A stretch of DNA of 64,000 bases from Shinella sumterensis (GTDB lineage Bacteria; Pseudomonadota; Alphaproteobacteria; Rhizobiales; Rhizobiaceae): NCBI RefSeq assembly GCF_004514425.2, contig NZ_MYFN02000004.1, forward strand, positions 248,001-312,000, written 5' to 3'. Below are positions 1 through 9,306 of the stretch, piece by piece. A model generated the notes under the pieces. That model was not told the DNA's origin. It ran no database searches and was given only the letters and a program-made list of their open reading frames with translations. Position 1 is the stretch's first letter, and every line of letters starts with the position of its first letter. A program made the translations under genes and the position numbers.

Positions 1-2
1 AC

Positions 3-185
3 TGTGAGGTCGCAGGTCGCTGGCGCACGGCCGGCGTGCCGTTCTCGCTTAGCGATGAGCAGGCTGCCGAACTGACCCCGCCGCGAGGCAGTGTTGTGGC
101 GTCGTATGTTCCGGCCGATACCAAGGAAGAGCCACATGCGAGACTCGGCAGGAATAAGCGCCGTAACCGGAAGGCCGCTCACTGA
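3..185 (+). CDS. C-terminal fragment of a prophage protein, left edge
   Basis: An open frame runs in from the left edge and stops with TGA at 183-185, so only about 60 C-terminal residues are seen. It ends in a very basic stretch (RLGRNKRRNRKAAH). It overlaps the next gene (gpW-like) by about 50 bases. In P2-like phages the gene before W is usually the spike/baseplate V gene, but this tail does not look like a spike and I cannot assign it. Only the open frame, its length and its position support it as real. Confidence 0.45.
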   Translation, partial: CEVAGRWRTAGVPFSLSDEQAAELTPPRGSVVASYVPADTKEEPHARLGRNKRRNRKAAH

Positions 186-510
186 CTGGGAGCACACCGA
201 CCAGTCGATCGGCAAGATCATCCAGACGGCCATCGGTTCGCGCGTCATGCGCCGTACCTTCGGTTCGGATCTGCCTGACCTAGTCGACAGCAAGACTATC
301 CGGAAGAACATCCTGGCCGTCTATTCGGCCGCAGCTGCGGCAATCGACGCATGGGAGCCTCGGTTCCGAATGCGGACGGGCGCCGTGCGGTCTGTGAGCG
401 CTGACGGCAAGATCGGCCTTGTGATCTCCGGCACCTATTTCCCGCGCGGGCATTTGGGCGACTACAGCGTCGCTGAGGATAAGGTCGCGCGCGTCGCACT
501 AACGATTTAG
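136..510 (+). CDS. Phage baseplate assembly protein W (gp25/GPW family)
   Basis: Baseplate wedge protein of a contractile tail; P2 gpW and T4 gp25 link the baseplate to the sheath. The 124-residue length fits the family, and the signature block is at residues 36-51 (RVMRRTFGSDLPDLVD), with the family's EPRF-type motif at 74-77. I chose ATG 136 because AAGGAAGAG lies just upstream; the longer frame from 91 adds residues unlike the family. It is followed directly by the J-like gene, as in P2. Confidence 0.88.
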   Translation: MRDSAGISAVTGRPLTDWEHTDQSIGKIIQTAIGSRVMRRTFGSDLPDLVDSKTIRKNILAVYSAAAAAIDAWEPRFRMRTGAVRSVSADGKIGLVISGTYFPRGHLGDYSVAEDKVARVALTI

Positions 511-526
511 CACTATGGAGGGCGAC

Positions 527-1402
527 ATGGTCGACCTATCGACGTTGCCTACTCCGCAGGTCATCGAGGAACTGGATTACGAGGCGATTGTCGCCCGCCA
601 GAAGCAGACGTTTCAGGATCTGTGGGAGGCGGTTCGCCTCGCCAATCCTGACGCGGGCCTTCCGGACTACGACGTCGAAATGCTCGAAACCGACCCGGCA
701 ATGATCATCATTCAGGAGAACGCCTACCGCGAGATGCTGGAGCGGGCGCGCGTCAACGATGCGTCCCGATCGAACTTGCTTGCGTACGCCACTGGCGCCG
801 ACCTGGACAACCTTGCAGCGGACCACGGCGTCACCCGGCTTCCGGGCGAATCCGATAAGGCGCTTCGCGAGCGCATCGTGCTTGCCGACCAAGGCAGGTC
901 AACGGCCGGGCCGGAGGAGTGGTACAAGTTTCATGCGCGGTCGGTGGACGTTGATGTCCGAGACGTGGCGGTCTATCGGCCTGGCACGGGCCCTGAGATC
1001 GAAGTCGCCATCCTGACGACGAGCAATGGCGGAACGCCCGGCGCACCGTTGCTGGACTCTGTGTTGGCGGCCCTGAGTGCGCCAGCCGTGCGCTCCGTCA
1101 ATGACGTGCTTTCCGTGGTGCCGGCGGTCAAGACCATCGTCAATGTGACGGCGAGCATCTGGCTTCTGCCGGAGGCACCCATGTCGGTCTTCGATGGCCT
1201 CGAGCAGACGCTCCGTGACGCACTCGACAGTGAGGGCGGTATCGGCTTCGACGTCAACACGTCGTGGATCATCTCGCGCCTCATGGCTGCGGGAGCGGCG
1301 AAGGTGACGCTGACTGCCCCGGTAGCGGACGTTGTCATGGACAAGTTCAGCGCGGCGGCGTTCGGGACGGTAAACCTGTCCTACATGGGGAGGCTTCGGT
1401 AA
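527..1402 (+). CDS. Baseplate J-like protein
   Basis: Baseplate wedge protein (P2 gpJ / Mu gp47 family), expected at the distal end of the contractile tail. It has 291 residues, with the family-like N-terminal region (ETDPAMIIIQENAYREMLE, then NLLAYATGADLDNLAADHGV) and the central RILLA-like segment (ERIVLADQGRSTAGPEEWYK). ATG 527 is preferred over ATG 515 because GGAGGG at 517-522 serves as its ribosome binding site. The stop TAA shares a base with the next start (1402), so it is translationally coupled to the tail I gene. Confidence 0.9.
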   Translation: MVDLSTLPTPQVIEELDYEAIVARQKQTFQDLWEAVRLANPDAGLPDYDVEMLETDPAMIIIQENAYREMLERARVNDASRSNLLAYATGADLDNLAADHGVTRLPGESDKALRERIVLADQGRSTAGPEEWYKFHARSVDVDVRDVAVYRPGTGPEIEVAILTTSNGGTPGAPLLDSVLAALSAPAVRSVNDVLSVVPAVKTIVNVTASIWLLPEAPMSVFDGLEQTLRDALDSEGGIGFDVNTSWIISRLMAAGAAKVTLTAPVADVVMDKFSAAAFGTVNLSYMGRLR

Positions 1403-2481
1403 TGGTTGTTTCTCTTCTGCCATCCAACAGCACCGCTTTTGAGTTGGCTCTGGAAGAGGCAACCGACATCGCGAGCGAGCTCGGTCCTTCGATCGACGCG
1501 ATCCATGGCCTGAAATACGCCCGGCCGCTCAACATCACGGTCGCGCCGTGGCTGGTGAATGAATACGGCCTCGGCCCGATTTCTGACTTCTTCGACACGG
1601 TCGAGGACCTGATCGATGAGGGCAGGGTGTGGCAGCGTCTCCGCGGAACCCCGCAGGCGATCACGACGTCACTGTCATGGATCGACTATGACGGCATCGA
1701 CATTCAGGATCAGGTTCGCGGCCGCAGGCGCTGGCATCTCTACCAGATCCAGATGGGCGAACTACCAGGCGTCGATGAAATCCAGCGGCTGACCAATGCC
1801 GAATACCTTGCCGGCTTGTCCGATCCGGCGCGCTCGTTCTTCTGGCGCGGCTACTTCGGATACGACGTGCGTGGCCATGTCTACGGGCGGTCACGCTGGG
1901 GGCGGTCCATATGGGGTGACAGCTCCGGAGTCCGCATTGCAGACGGCAAAGTAAAGTGGTCGCACGGGCGGACGCATGAACTTGATGCCACGGCCGAGGC
2001 CGGGGTGGCAGCCGAACTGGGCGTTGATTTCGCTGACGGCGACGATGTCACCTGGCTCGGATCACTTACGTGGGCAGCACCCGGACTGACATGGGGCGGC
2101 GTTTCTGACGCGCGCGTCCTGAAGTCTTGGCTGATGCTGCAGAAGAGCGCCCATATCGGGCTCTATGACGCCGACGGCGACCCTATCGGGTACGCCCGCG
2201 TCGTGCGCGCAGTTCAGGACATCACCGACTACGGCGACACCGAAGACACGGTCGTTCTCGCTTATGACGCGACGATCGCTTTCGGCGTGGCGTCCGGCGA
2301 GGTTGCCTTCGCAGCCGTCGTGTTCGGTGGCGTTGCCCAGGGCGTAGCGCCCTTCAAGACATGGCTCGATCCAGAGCAGATCGACTTTCCCGATGGCGAG
2401 GTTCGCGTGGGGGAGTCGCCGATTTCCTTCACGTTCTTGGAAACAGTGCGCGAGCGCATTGTCATCAATCTCACCATCTGA
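1402..2481 (+). CDS. Phage tail protein I (P2 gpI-like)
   Basis: Tail protein of the P2 gpI type, positioned after W and J as in P2. The 359-residue product begins MVVSLLPSNSTAFELALEEA and includes the family-like segment NEYGLGPISDF near residue 52. The C-terminal half is longer than P2 gpI and is probably specific to this phage group. The start overlaps the stop of the J gene and GGGGAGG precedes it at 1387-1393, so I prefer it over the longer frame opening at 1264. Confidence 0.82.
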   Translation: MVVSLLPSNSTAFELALEEATDIASELGPSIDAIHGLKYARPLNITVAPWLVNEYGLGPISDFFDTVEDLIDEGRVWQRLRGTPQAITTSLSWIDYDGIDIQDQVRGRRRWHLYQIQMGELPGVDEIQRLTNAEYLAGLSDPARSFFWRGYFGYDVRGHVYGRSRWGRSIWGDSSGVRIADGKVKWSHGRTHELDATAEAGVAAELGVDFADGDDVTWLGSLTWAAPGLTWGGVSDARVLKSWLMLQKSAHIGLYDADGDPIGYARVVRAVQDITDYGDTEDTVVLAYDATIAFGVASGEVAFAAVVFGGVAQGVAPFKTWLDPEQIDFPDGEVRVGESPISFTFLETVRERIVINLTI

Positions 2482-2488
2482 GGTCATT

Positions 2489-5400
2489 ATGACAACTCTA
2501 GTATTTGATCCGGTCGAAAGGCCGGATCTTGCGAGGATTCGCGACCGAATTTCCGAACGTCCGAACAACGATCGCGTCTACCTGGGCGAGGGCGACCTGT
2601 CGCAGGGCGCGGATCTGAACGAAGCCTTCTCGATCGAGGAGCGGAAGCGCAAAGGCATCGGCGACCTGATCGCCCGAGACGGAGACCGCATCGACGGTGC
2701 TGACGTTCTCGTCAACGTCGAAGACGAAACAGTCACCATCACGGCCGGCGAACTCTACATCGACGGTTCACGCCGCAAGGTGCCGGAGGGCACGCTCGTC
2801 GACGTCCCGATGACTGGTGACGTGAAAATCGGCGTTCGCTCGACCACGACCATCGTGACGGCAGAGGACGACGATATCTATCTCGGTCTCGTGCCGGAAG
2901 CAGAGGAGAGTTACGGAGAGCCCGGCGCGGTGCGCACTGTCGTCAGTTTCGCCTGGGCCATTGAAGGCGACGGCGGAGCAGGGCAGTTCTATCCGTACCT
3001 TCTGCTTCGCGACGGCGTGATCGTTTCGCAGGACGCCCCGCCGACCCTGTCCGGGATTCAGCAGCAGATCGCGACATACGACTACGACGCCCATGAGAAC
3101 TATGTGGTGCGCGGGTGCACGGTCTCGCCGCTTGGCCTGGAGGCCGGCAAGCAGATCTTCGCGATTTCCGAGGGCCGCGCCAACATCATGGGCTTCAAGC
3201 GCAACCGTCCGACGGCATCGCGCTTTGCCGAGACGGAAGAGCCCGATACCGGCACGATCGATGCCGAACCGCACAATTTCGATGACGGAGGCAGCGGCAC
3301 GGCTGTAATCACCGTGCGCCGCCCTCCGGTGTCTTCGGTCACATCGGCCATCGTCACCAAGCAGCGCACTGTAACGCTCACCAAGGGCGTGACCGACGGC
3401 GCTGACCTACTGCCCGACGACGGCGTCACCTCGATCATCTCGGTCGTGCAGGGCGGAACGACGTACACGCAGGGCGTTGACTATCAGCGCAGTGGCGACT
3501 CCGTAGACTGGCTGGTCGGCGGCATTGAGCCGGCAACATCCTCCTCCTACAATGTGACCTACCGCTACCTCGATGCGGTCACGCCGACTGCAATCACGGC
3601 AACGACGATCTCGGTGGCCGGCGGTGTCACGGGTCAGCCGGTATTCCTTGGTTATACGAACAAGCTGCCGCGAACGGACAGGATTTGCCTGGATGCGGAC
3701 GGCAATGTCGTCTACCTCAAGGGTCTATCGGCTCCGACACAGCCGCAGCCGCCGCAGGTGCCAAAGACCCTCCTGTCGCTGGCGACGATCTACAATGACT
3801 GGTTTGGCACTCCGGTGGTGGTCAATGACTCAATCCGGGCGTACCCGTTCTCAGCCATCGATCGCATGTATAACAACGTGTTGGACCTGTTTAATCAGGT
3901 ATCGCTTCAAAAACAGCAGATCGACATCAATGCGCGCGCGCCGGCAGAGACTACAGGCATTTTCAGCGACCCGTTGCTGAACGATGATTTCCGTGACGCT
4001 GGCGTGACGCAGAACGGCGCTGTCTTTAACGGCTCGTTCCAGATACCGATCTCTGCGGCGTTTCAGGAAATCGACGCGGGATCATCATTGTTCCTGTCGT
4101 ACAGCGAAGAAACGGTTGTCAGTCAGGAGCTCGTCTCCGGCTGCGTGAAGATCAACCCCTACCAGTCGTTTGCACCGCTGCCGGCAATCCTTCGGATTGT
4201 GCCGTCGGAAGACTTCTGGACGCAGCGGCAGACTGTTTGGCTTTCCGAGCAGACGCAGATCTTCGGCTCAGGCAACACGGAGCGAGTGACGCGGACGGAA
4301 GTCCTGCAGAACGTGCGAACGCAGCCTATCCGGTTTCTGCGCCAGATTGCGGTCAACTTCACGATCAGCCAATTCGGCCCTGGTGAAACGCTCGCCGAAC
4401 TGACGTTCGACGGCGTGAACGTCAATCCGGGCGGACTCGTGGCCAATGGAAGCGGCGTCATTACGGGGTCGTTCACGATACCGGCCGGCGTGACTTCTGG
4501 CACGAAGCTGGTTCGCGCTGTCGGCGGCTCTGGAACGGTCTGCACGGCAAGCTTCACAGGTGAGGGGCGCCTTGAGACGATCGAGCTCCAGCGCAACACG
4601 ACGGTGCTGCGGTTCCAGACCGGCGGCAACTCAGGTCGCGGCGTAAGCAGTAACAACACCAACAGCGCCTGGCGCGGGATTGACCCGCAGGCGCAGAGCT
4701 TCAGCTTCACGCAGGGCCGCCACGTCAGCAGCGTGGACATTAAGTTCTGCGCCATTGGCAACCGGGCCGAGCCTGTAATCCTGGAGTTCGTCACGGTCGA
4801 CAATGGCTTTCCGACGACGGAGGTCATCGCCCAGACGGAAGTCGATATGCAGTCGGTGCTGACCGGAACGTGGACGAACTTCGCGTTTCCGGTTCCGTTC
4901 TACCTGCCCCCCGACCAGATGTTTGCGTTCGTCGTCAAGACCAACGACCCGGACCACAGCATCAGCATTGCCGATCGCGGCGCTTTCGATGCTGTTAACC
5001 AGCAGTGGATCGCGGCCCAGCCCTATACGGTTGGCACGCGTTTCAGTTCGAGCAACGCCGTCAGTTGGACGGTCCACCAGGATTCGGACATCACGTTCAA
5101 GATCAATTGCGCGAGGTTCAATCCGACGTCGCGCACTGTCGACCTTGGCACATATGCCGTGACGGACGTGTCGGATGTCATTATCCGCAGCAACGTCTTC
5201 CTGCCCACCGAAGCGACTTCTGTTGTCTTCGAGCTGGTCTTCGGATCGGAAACGCCTGTTAGGGTCCTGCCCGATCAGGTCTGGGAGCGAACTTCCTTCT
5301 TCACTGGCAATCTGACGATCCGGGCCATCTTGACGGGTGGGCCGCTGGTCACTCCGGTTGTTGGGCGAGACATCCTGGCTGTCCTCGGCACGATGCAGGC

Positions 5401-5695
5401 CAACGGTGTGTATGTCAGCCGGGCGTTCACGTTCGGTGCGGACATGCAGCTTGATGTTATCGCGTCAACGAAGCTGCCTGTTGGTTCGGCCCTGACGGTT
5501 GAGGTGGATGCGACTGACGACGACTGGTCGGCTGTTTCCCAGATATCCGCATCGCCGATCGATATGGGCTTCATTGAGCGCTCTTACCGCGAGGCAAGCG
5601 TTGCGGCTCCGACTGGCGGGCGACTGCGGCTGACCCTCACGGGTACGCCAGCGGCGCGGCCTTCGGTCGCTGACCTGCGGGCCTTCACTTCATAA
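2489..5695 (+). CDS. Large tail-tip protein, DUF4815-like N-terminus
   Basis: A 1068-residue protein between the baseplate and fibre genes. The N-terminal third (ERPDLARIRDRISERPNNDR, then QGADLNEAFSIEERKRK and DRIDGADVLV) resembles the DUF4815 family, which I recall from contractile-tailed phages at this same position. The rest is rich in beta-prone Thr/Val/Gly segments typical of tail-tip or fibre-network proteins, with no enzymatic motif seen. ATG 2489 lies 8 bases after the previous stop, behind a weak GAGG; the longer frame from 2393 would run inside the previous gene. The structural role is inferred from position. Confidence 0.75.
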   Translation: MTTLVFDPVERPDLARIRDRISERPNNDRVYLGEGDLSQGADLNEAFSIEERKRKGIGDLIARDGDRIDGADVLVNVEDETVTITAGELYIDGSRRKVPEGTLVDVPMTGDVKIGVRSTTTIVTAEDDDIYLGLVPEAEESYGEPGAVRTVVSFAWAIEGDGGAGQFYPYLLLRDGVIVSQDAPPTLSGIQQQIATYDYDAHENYVVRGCTVSPLGLEAGKQIFAISEGRANIMGFKRNRPTASRFAETEEPDTGTIDAEPHNFDDGGSGTAVITVRRPPVSSVTSAIVTKQRTVTLTKGVTDGADLLPDDGVTSIISVVQGGTTYTQGVDYQRSGDSVDWLVGGIEPATSSSYNVTYRYLDAVTPTAITATTISVAGGVTGQPVFLGYTNKLPRTDRICLDADGNVVYLKGLSAPTQPQPPQVPKTLLSLATIYNDWFGTPVVVNDSIRAYPFSAIDRMYNNVLDLFNQVSLQKQQIDINARAPAETTGIFSDPLLNDDFRDAGVTQNGAVFNGSFQIPISAAFQEIDAGSSLFLSYSEETVVSQELVSGCVKINPYQSFAPLPAILRIVPSEDFWTQRQTVWLSEQTQIFGSGNTERVTRTEVLQNVRTQPIRFLRQIAVNFTISQFGPGETLAELTFDGVNVNPGGLVANGSGVITGSFTIPAGVTSGTKLVRAVGGSGTVCTASFTGEGRLETIELQRNTTVLRFQTGGNSGRGVSSNNTNSAWRGIDPQAQSFSFTQGRHVSSVDIKFCAIGNRAEPVILEFVTVDNGFPTTEVIAQTEVDMQSVLTGTWTNFAFPVPFYLPPDQMFAFVVKTNDPDHSISIADRGAFDAVNQQWIAAQPYTVGTRFSSSNAVSWTVHQDSDITFKINCARFNPTSRTVDLGTYAVTDVSDVIIRSNVFLPTEATSVVFELVFGSETPVRVLPDQVWERTSFFTGNLTIRAILTGGPLVTPVVGRDILAVLGTMQANGVYVSRAFTFGADMQLDVIASTKLPVGSALTVEVDATDDDWSAVSQISASPIDMGFIERSYREASVAAPTGGRLRLTLTGTPAARPSVADLRAFTS

Positions 5696-5713
5696 CGTTT
5701 GGGAATCCACAAG

Positions 5714-6790
5714 ATGGTGACTGAGAACACGACCCCGAACCGCGGCTATCCAGAGCCCGCGGTCGGGAACACGCTTGAGGTCGACGTAGGGCGGTTGATT
5801 GCCGCCCTGCGGGCCATTGACGTGGACGTTGCGAATGCTCTGGCGGCTATTGTGTCGAAGGCTGGTCTGGCGTCTCCTGCCTTTACGGGAACGCCGACTG
5901 CCCCGACAGCAGCGCCTGGCACGGACAGCGGACAGCTTGCCACGACTGCCTTCGTGAAAGCGGCGTTCAACGCGCTGGTGGATAGCGCCCCCGGTGCGTT
6001 GGACACGCTCAACGAGCTCGCTGCGGCCATTGGTGACGATCCGAACTTCGCGGCCACCATGGCTGCGCTGATCGGGACGAAAGCCGACGCGGCCGCCACG
6101 ACTGCCGCTTTGGCGCTGAAGGCAGATGCGAGTGCGCTTGCCGGAAAGCTGGATAAATCTGGCGGCGTGATGACCGGCTCGATCCAGGATGCCGTGCTGG
6201 CGCCGTCGGCCGCGCCGACAAAGCGGCTAGGTTTTAATCTGGCTGCAATCACGGCTGGACAGAAGCGCGACATCATCATGCCGGACAGGGATGTAGACCT
6301 TGCCGGTCTGGGGTTGCGGGAAATTGCGGCGGCGTCCTTATCCGGGACGGCGCAGGACCTATCATTTCCATCAACCACGAAGCTTATCGACATAAGTATC
6401 AGTGGTCTGCGGTCAAGCACAGGATCAAACCCGGTTTTTCAGCTTGTAGATTCAGGTGGTCCAGAAACCACGGGTGCCATTGGTGGTGTTTCTGATATGA
6501 CTGCCACATCCGCGGCGACCGCATCCTTGACATCAAACATCAATATCACCGGCAGCAATACGTCTTCTTCAGTCTACACTGTTGGGGCAACCTTCCGAAA
6601 GCATGCCGGCAATAAGTGGGTCATCACTCTATGGGCTGGCCGCACAGACTCCGGCGCACAGAAGACGACTCTGACTGTCTCCGAGAAAGAATTATCCGAC
6701 GTTCTCACCGGCGTGCGCCTAACCTTTGCAAACGGAACAGACACATTCCAGGCCGGCGGCACTATTTCTGCGAGGTATTGGACAGCATGA
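5714..6790 (+). CDS. Tail fibre protein
   Basis: A 358-residue fibre with the phage tail-fibre repeat at about residues 51-78 (FTGTPTAPTAAPG, then LATTAFV), Ala-rich coiled segments at 90-150 typical of a trimeric stalk, and a Thr/Ser-rich tip. It acts outside the virion as a receptor-binding or stalk protein. ATG 5714 has only a weak GGGA upstream; an in-frame TTG at 5699 is an alternative. The stop overlaps the start of the next gene (ATGA), pairing it with the beta-propeller protein as a likely fibre-tip unit. Confidence 0.82.
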   Translation: MVTENTTPNRGYPEPAVGNTLEVDVGRLIAALRAIDVDVANALAAIVSKAGLASPAFTGTPTAPTAAPGTDSGQLATTAFVKAAFNALVDSAPGALDTLNELAAAIGDDPNFAATMAALIGTKADAAATTAALALKADASALAGKLDKSGGVMTGSIQDAVLAPSAAPTKRLGFNLAAITAGQKRDIIMPDRDVDLAGLGLREIAAASLSGTAQDLSFPSTTKLIDISISGLRSSTGSNPVFQLVDSGGPETTGAIGGVSDMTATSAATASLTSNINITGSNTSSSVYTVGATFRKHAGNKWVITLWAGRTDSGAQKTTLTVSEKELSDVLTGVRLTFANGTDTFQAGGTISARYWTA

Positions 6791-8145
6791 TTATTGACCA
6801 TGAAAAGGGCTATAACCGTCTGACAACGACGCCGATCATCGACAGAGGGGCATCCGGCGCTTGGGACGACTACTTCGTCTATGCAGCCGTGCCGTTTGAG
6901 TTTGGCGGCGAGCGCTACATTGCGCATGCCGGCTCTCGGAATGTGGGCGCCAACCCGCGCCTTCAGAACAGCATCGGTCTCGCGAAGCTCATCAACGGCT
7001 CATGGGTCAAGCAGGGCAAGGTGATCGACAAGTCTGTCGTTTCTCCTTATCAGGGTCTTGCGCCCTTTTCGGCTCGTATAGCAGACGGTATAGTCAGCCT
7101 GTATTGCAGCGTTTTCAGCGACAGGAACCCTCAATATCGTGCGGCAGTCATTCGTTCGACGGACCTCGTCAATTGGTATGGGCTGACGTACCTCTCGGGG
7201 ATGCCTTCACCGGCTGCTCATGCTCCTTGCGTCATCGATGATCCTCACGACGAGGACAAGCTTCTGATCTTCGTCACACGCATGAACGGCAATGAGATGC
7301 GGATGTTCAAGGGCTGGGCGTACAAGTCCGATGACAGCGCATGGTTCGATCTCACAATGCTTGCGAACTGGCAGGCCATCTACCCATCTGTGCGGTGGAA
7401 CGGCGAGGCCTTCGAAATCGCATACGCTCGACAGGTGCAGGTCGAGCCGCAGAAGTACAACACATTCCTTTCGATCACCGATGGAACGTACCTGACGCTT
7501 GGTGTTCCGATATTATCACATGGGGCTTCAGGCGCGTTCGACAGTAACTATGTAACCACTCCTTCGCTGTACGGAAATGAGTTCTTCTACTCCGGCCGAA
7601 ACGCCGTCAACGACGGGTATAAAGGGATTGGTTGGGCTCAAGAGCAAGGCGCCGGCAGCCTTCTCGGCTGGGACGAGTATTCAGGGACGGTTGGGCGATC
7701 GACGGTTGCTAAGACCGGCAATTATGGCGCTCGTATCGTCGGATCCGGGATGCTGGAAAAGAAAGGCTTTCGCGATAAGGTCTATTCCGTCTGGATCTAT
7801 GACGATCTCGACGCGACGGCGAGTTCGCAGAATACTTTCCGGCTCGTGCCGGATGCAGACGCTATAACGGTCGCGCAACTGACGGTCGGCTTTGTTCGAA
7901 GCATCTCTTCGTCAAAGTATGTTTACCGGCTGCGCAATGGGTCGTGGGTCACAACCGCGGTCAACAGAACTGCGGGCTGGCATCAATTGTCGTTCGAGGT
8001 TGGCGACAATGTTGTGATTAAGCTTGATGGGGCGACATTGGCGACGGATACGGCATATAACACCAGCGCCGCATTCATGGTTCAGTGCGTCGGCGGCGCT
8101 ACGGGCACGGCCTATGTAGACGATCTGGAAATCATGGATATCTAA
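6787..8145 (+). CDS. Tailspike-like protein, GH43/GH32-type beta-propeller plus beta-sandwich
   Basis: A 452-residue protein coupled to the fibre gene by an ATGA overlap. Residues 1 to about 250 carry repeated propeller-blade features like those of five-bladed glycosidases (RSTDLVNW, then DDPHDEDKLLIFVTRMNG). Residues from about 270 to the end look like a concanavalin/LamG-type sandwich (GWHQLSFEVGDNVVIKLDG). From this I infer binding to, or cleavage of, a host surface polysaccharide. No signal peptide is present, as expected for a virion part. I cannot confirm catalytic acids by eye, so it may only bind. Confidence 0.62.
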   Translation: MIIDHEKGYNRLTTTPIIDRGASGAWDDYFVYAAVPFEFGGERYIAHAGSRNVGANPRLQNSIGLAKLINGSWVKQGKVIDKSVVSPYQGLAPFSARIADGIVSLYCSVFSDRNPQYRAAVIRSTDLVNWYGLTYLSGMPSPAAHAPCVIDDPHDEDKLLIFVTRMNGNEMRMFKGWAYKSDDSAWFDLTMLANWQAIYPSVRWNGEAFEIAYARQVQVEPQKYNTFLSITDGTYLTLGVPILSHGASGAFDSNYVTTPSLYGNEFFYSGRNAVNDGYKGIGWAQEQGAGSLLGWDEYSGTVGRSTVAKTGNYGARIVGSGMLEKKGFRDKVYSVWIYDDLDATASSQNTFRLVPDADAITVAQLTVGFVRSISSSKYVYRLRNGSWVTTAVNRTAGWHQLSFEVGDNVVIKLDGATLATDTAYNTSAAFMVQCVGGATGTAYVDDLEIMDI

Positions 8146-8151
8146 CGCGAT

Positions 8152-8904
8152 CTAGAGACGTTGCCACGTGGACAGGAACGCCGGAAATGGCGCTCTTCCG
8201 GGCAGTGAGTTGTAAGCAACCTCAGCCACGTTAAGCAACGAGGCAAGGGGCTTCTTCGCTGCCATAGGTATGCGCAGCACTAGGCTGTTCAGAATGGAAA
8301 TGTAGCTGGGCCCACCAATGGGTCGAACATTCATAAGGTCCATCTTGCCGCTAAAACACGACTTCAATTCCTCGACAGAAAGTGCCCGTTCCGTTTCTTC
8401 CTCGAAGTACCGGTCCACCCTGTACCATGCCTTGCGAGCGACATTTAGGAAGAAGTCGGCGTTGGGCTCATAGGCGATCAAATAACCACCGGGCTTAATC
8501 ATCCCCGCTATTGCTGCGGTGGATGTGGCCAGATCATTGACCATATGATGTAGGCCACCGATGACGATTGCAGCGTCGAAAAGCTCTCCTTCGTGGGAGT
8601 AGGCGGAGAGGTCGCATTCCGTGGCGGGAAAGCCCGTGTTTGTCTGATATGCTCGGCACGCTGGGCCTGAGATATCGAAGCCGTGGAATGTTGCGGTAGG
8701 CACGAACTCCTTCATCAGGACCGTGTTCCATCCACTTCCAGACGCGATATCGGCAATACGGGCACCGGAGAGATCAAGGCCTTTCAGCGCGGGCTTGAAG
8801 ATAAATCGGCGCCGATAGTCGAGCGAGGTTGCATCGTAGTAATGGCGCTCATAGTCGTCGTGCATAGCCTCATAATGGGCCTTTTGAACGTTTTCAGCGG
8901 CCAT
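8152..8904 (-). CDS. Class I SAM-dependent methyltransferase (prophage cassette)
   Basis: A 250-residue methyltransferase. Motif I is at residues 51-60 (ADIASGSGWN), an acidic residue of the motif II type follows (FDIS, 76-79), then FDAAIVIGGLHHM (109-121) and IKPGGYLIAYEPN (136-148). It is the last gene of a three-gene reverse-strand cassette that interrupts the tail operon, behind a carrier-like and a glycosyltransferase-like gene. Methylation of a surface sugar is therefore the likely role, by inference. The target is not visible in the sequence, and methylation of a quinone or small molecule is not excluded. Confidence 0.75.
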   Translation of the reverse strand: MAAENVQKAHYEAMHDDYERHYYDATSLDYRRRFIFKPALKGLDLSGARIADIASGSGWNTVLMKEFVPTATFHGFDISGPACRAYQTNTGFPATECDLSAYSHEGELFDAAIVIGGLHHMVNDLATSTAAIAGMIKPGGYLIAYEPNADFFLNVARKAWYRVDRYFEEETERALSVEELKSCFSGKMDLMNVRPIGGPSYISILNSLVLRIPMAAKKPLASLLNVAEVAYNSLPGRAPFPAFLSTWQRL

Positions 8905-8910
8905 CTTGAT

Positions 8911-9288
8911 TCACTCCGACCCGAAGCCGACGGCGATGATGCCGGCGACGATAAATGATGTGCTTATTATGTGAGCCGTTGTCATCTTCTCACCGAAAAA
9001 GAGGAAAGCTGACAGCGGAACCAACACGAAAACCAAAGACAGGAATATGTACCCAGTTGATAGTGGTGTCGTCCTAAGAACGAAAAACCACAGAAGTTGC
9101 CCTGCAATCGCTATGCCGGTTGCGACTGCGAATAGGGTCAAAACTTTCGTAGAAAAGATCGATCCTGTTGCCGCCCACGCCTCTGCTGCAAACTTCATGG
9201 CAATTTGCGCAGCAGTCGCCACCAACGCAATGATCAGAAGCTGGGCAATCATTGAAAGGTATCCAGTTTTCATAGTTGAGGCCGACAT
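8911..9288 (-). CDS. SMR/EamA-type small carrier (possible lipid-sugar flippase)
   Basis: 125 residues with four predicted membrane helices (about 12-32, 50-72, 77-97, 103-122). The segment PLSTGYIFLSLVFVLVPLSA followed by FFGE is typical of the drug/metabolite superfamily branch that includes the ArnE/ArnF undecaprenyl-aminoarabinose flippase. Gene size and neighbours (GT-C glycosyltransferase upstream, methyltransferase downstream) favour moving a polyprenyl-linked sugar across the inner membrane. The inference comes from family and context; a small-drug exporter cannot be excluded. Confidence 0.68.
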   Translation of the reverse strand: MSASTMKTGYLSMIAQLLIIALVATAAQIAMKFAAEAWAATGSIFSTKVLTLFAVATGIAIAGQLLWFFVLRTTPLSTGYIFLSLVFVLVPLSAFLFFGEKMTTAHIISTSFIVAGIIAVGFGSE

Positions 9289-9306
9289 TCTCTAATTATC
9301 TGCCTC

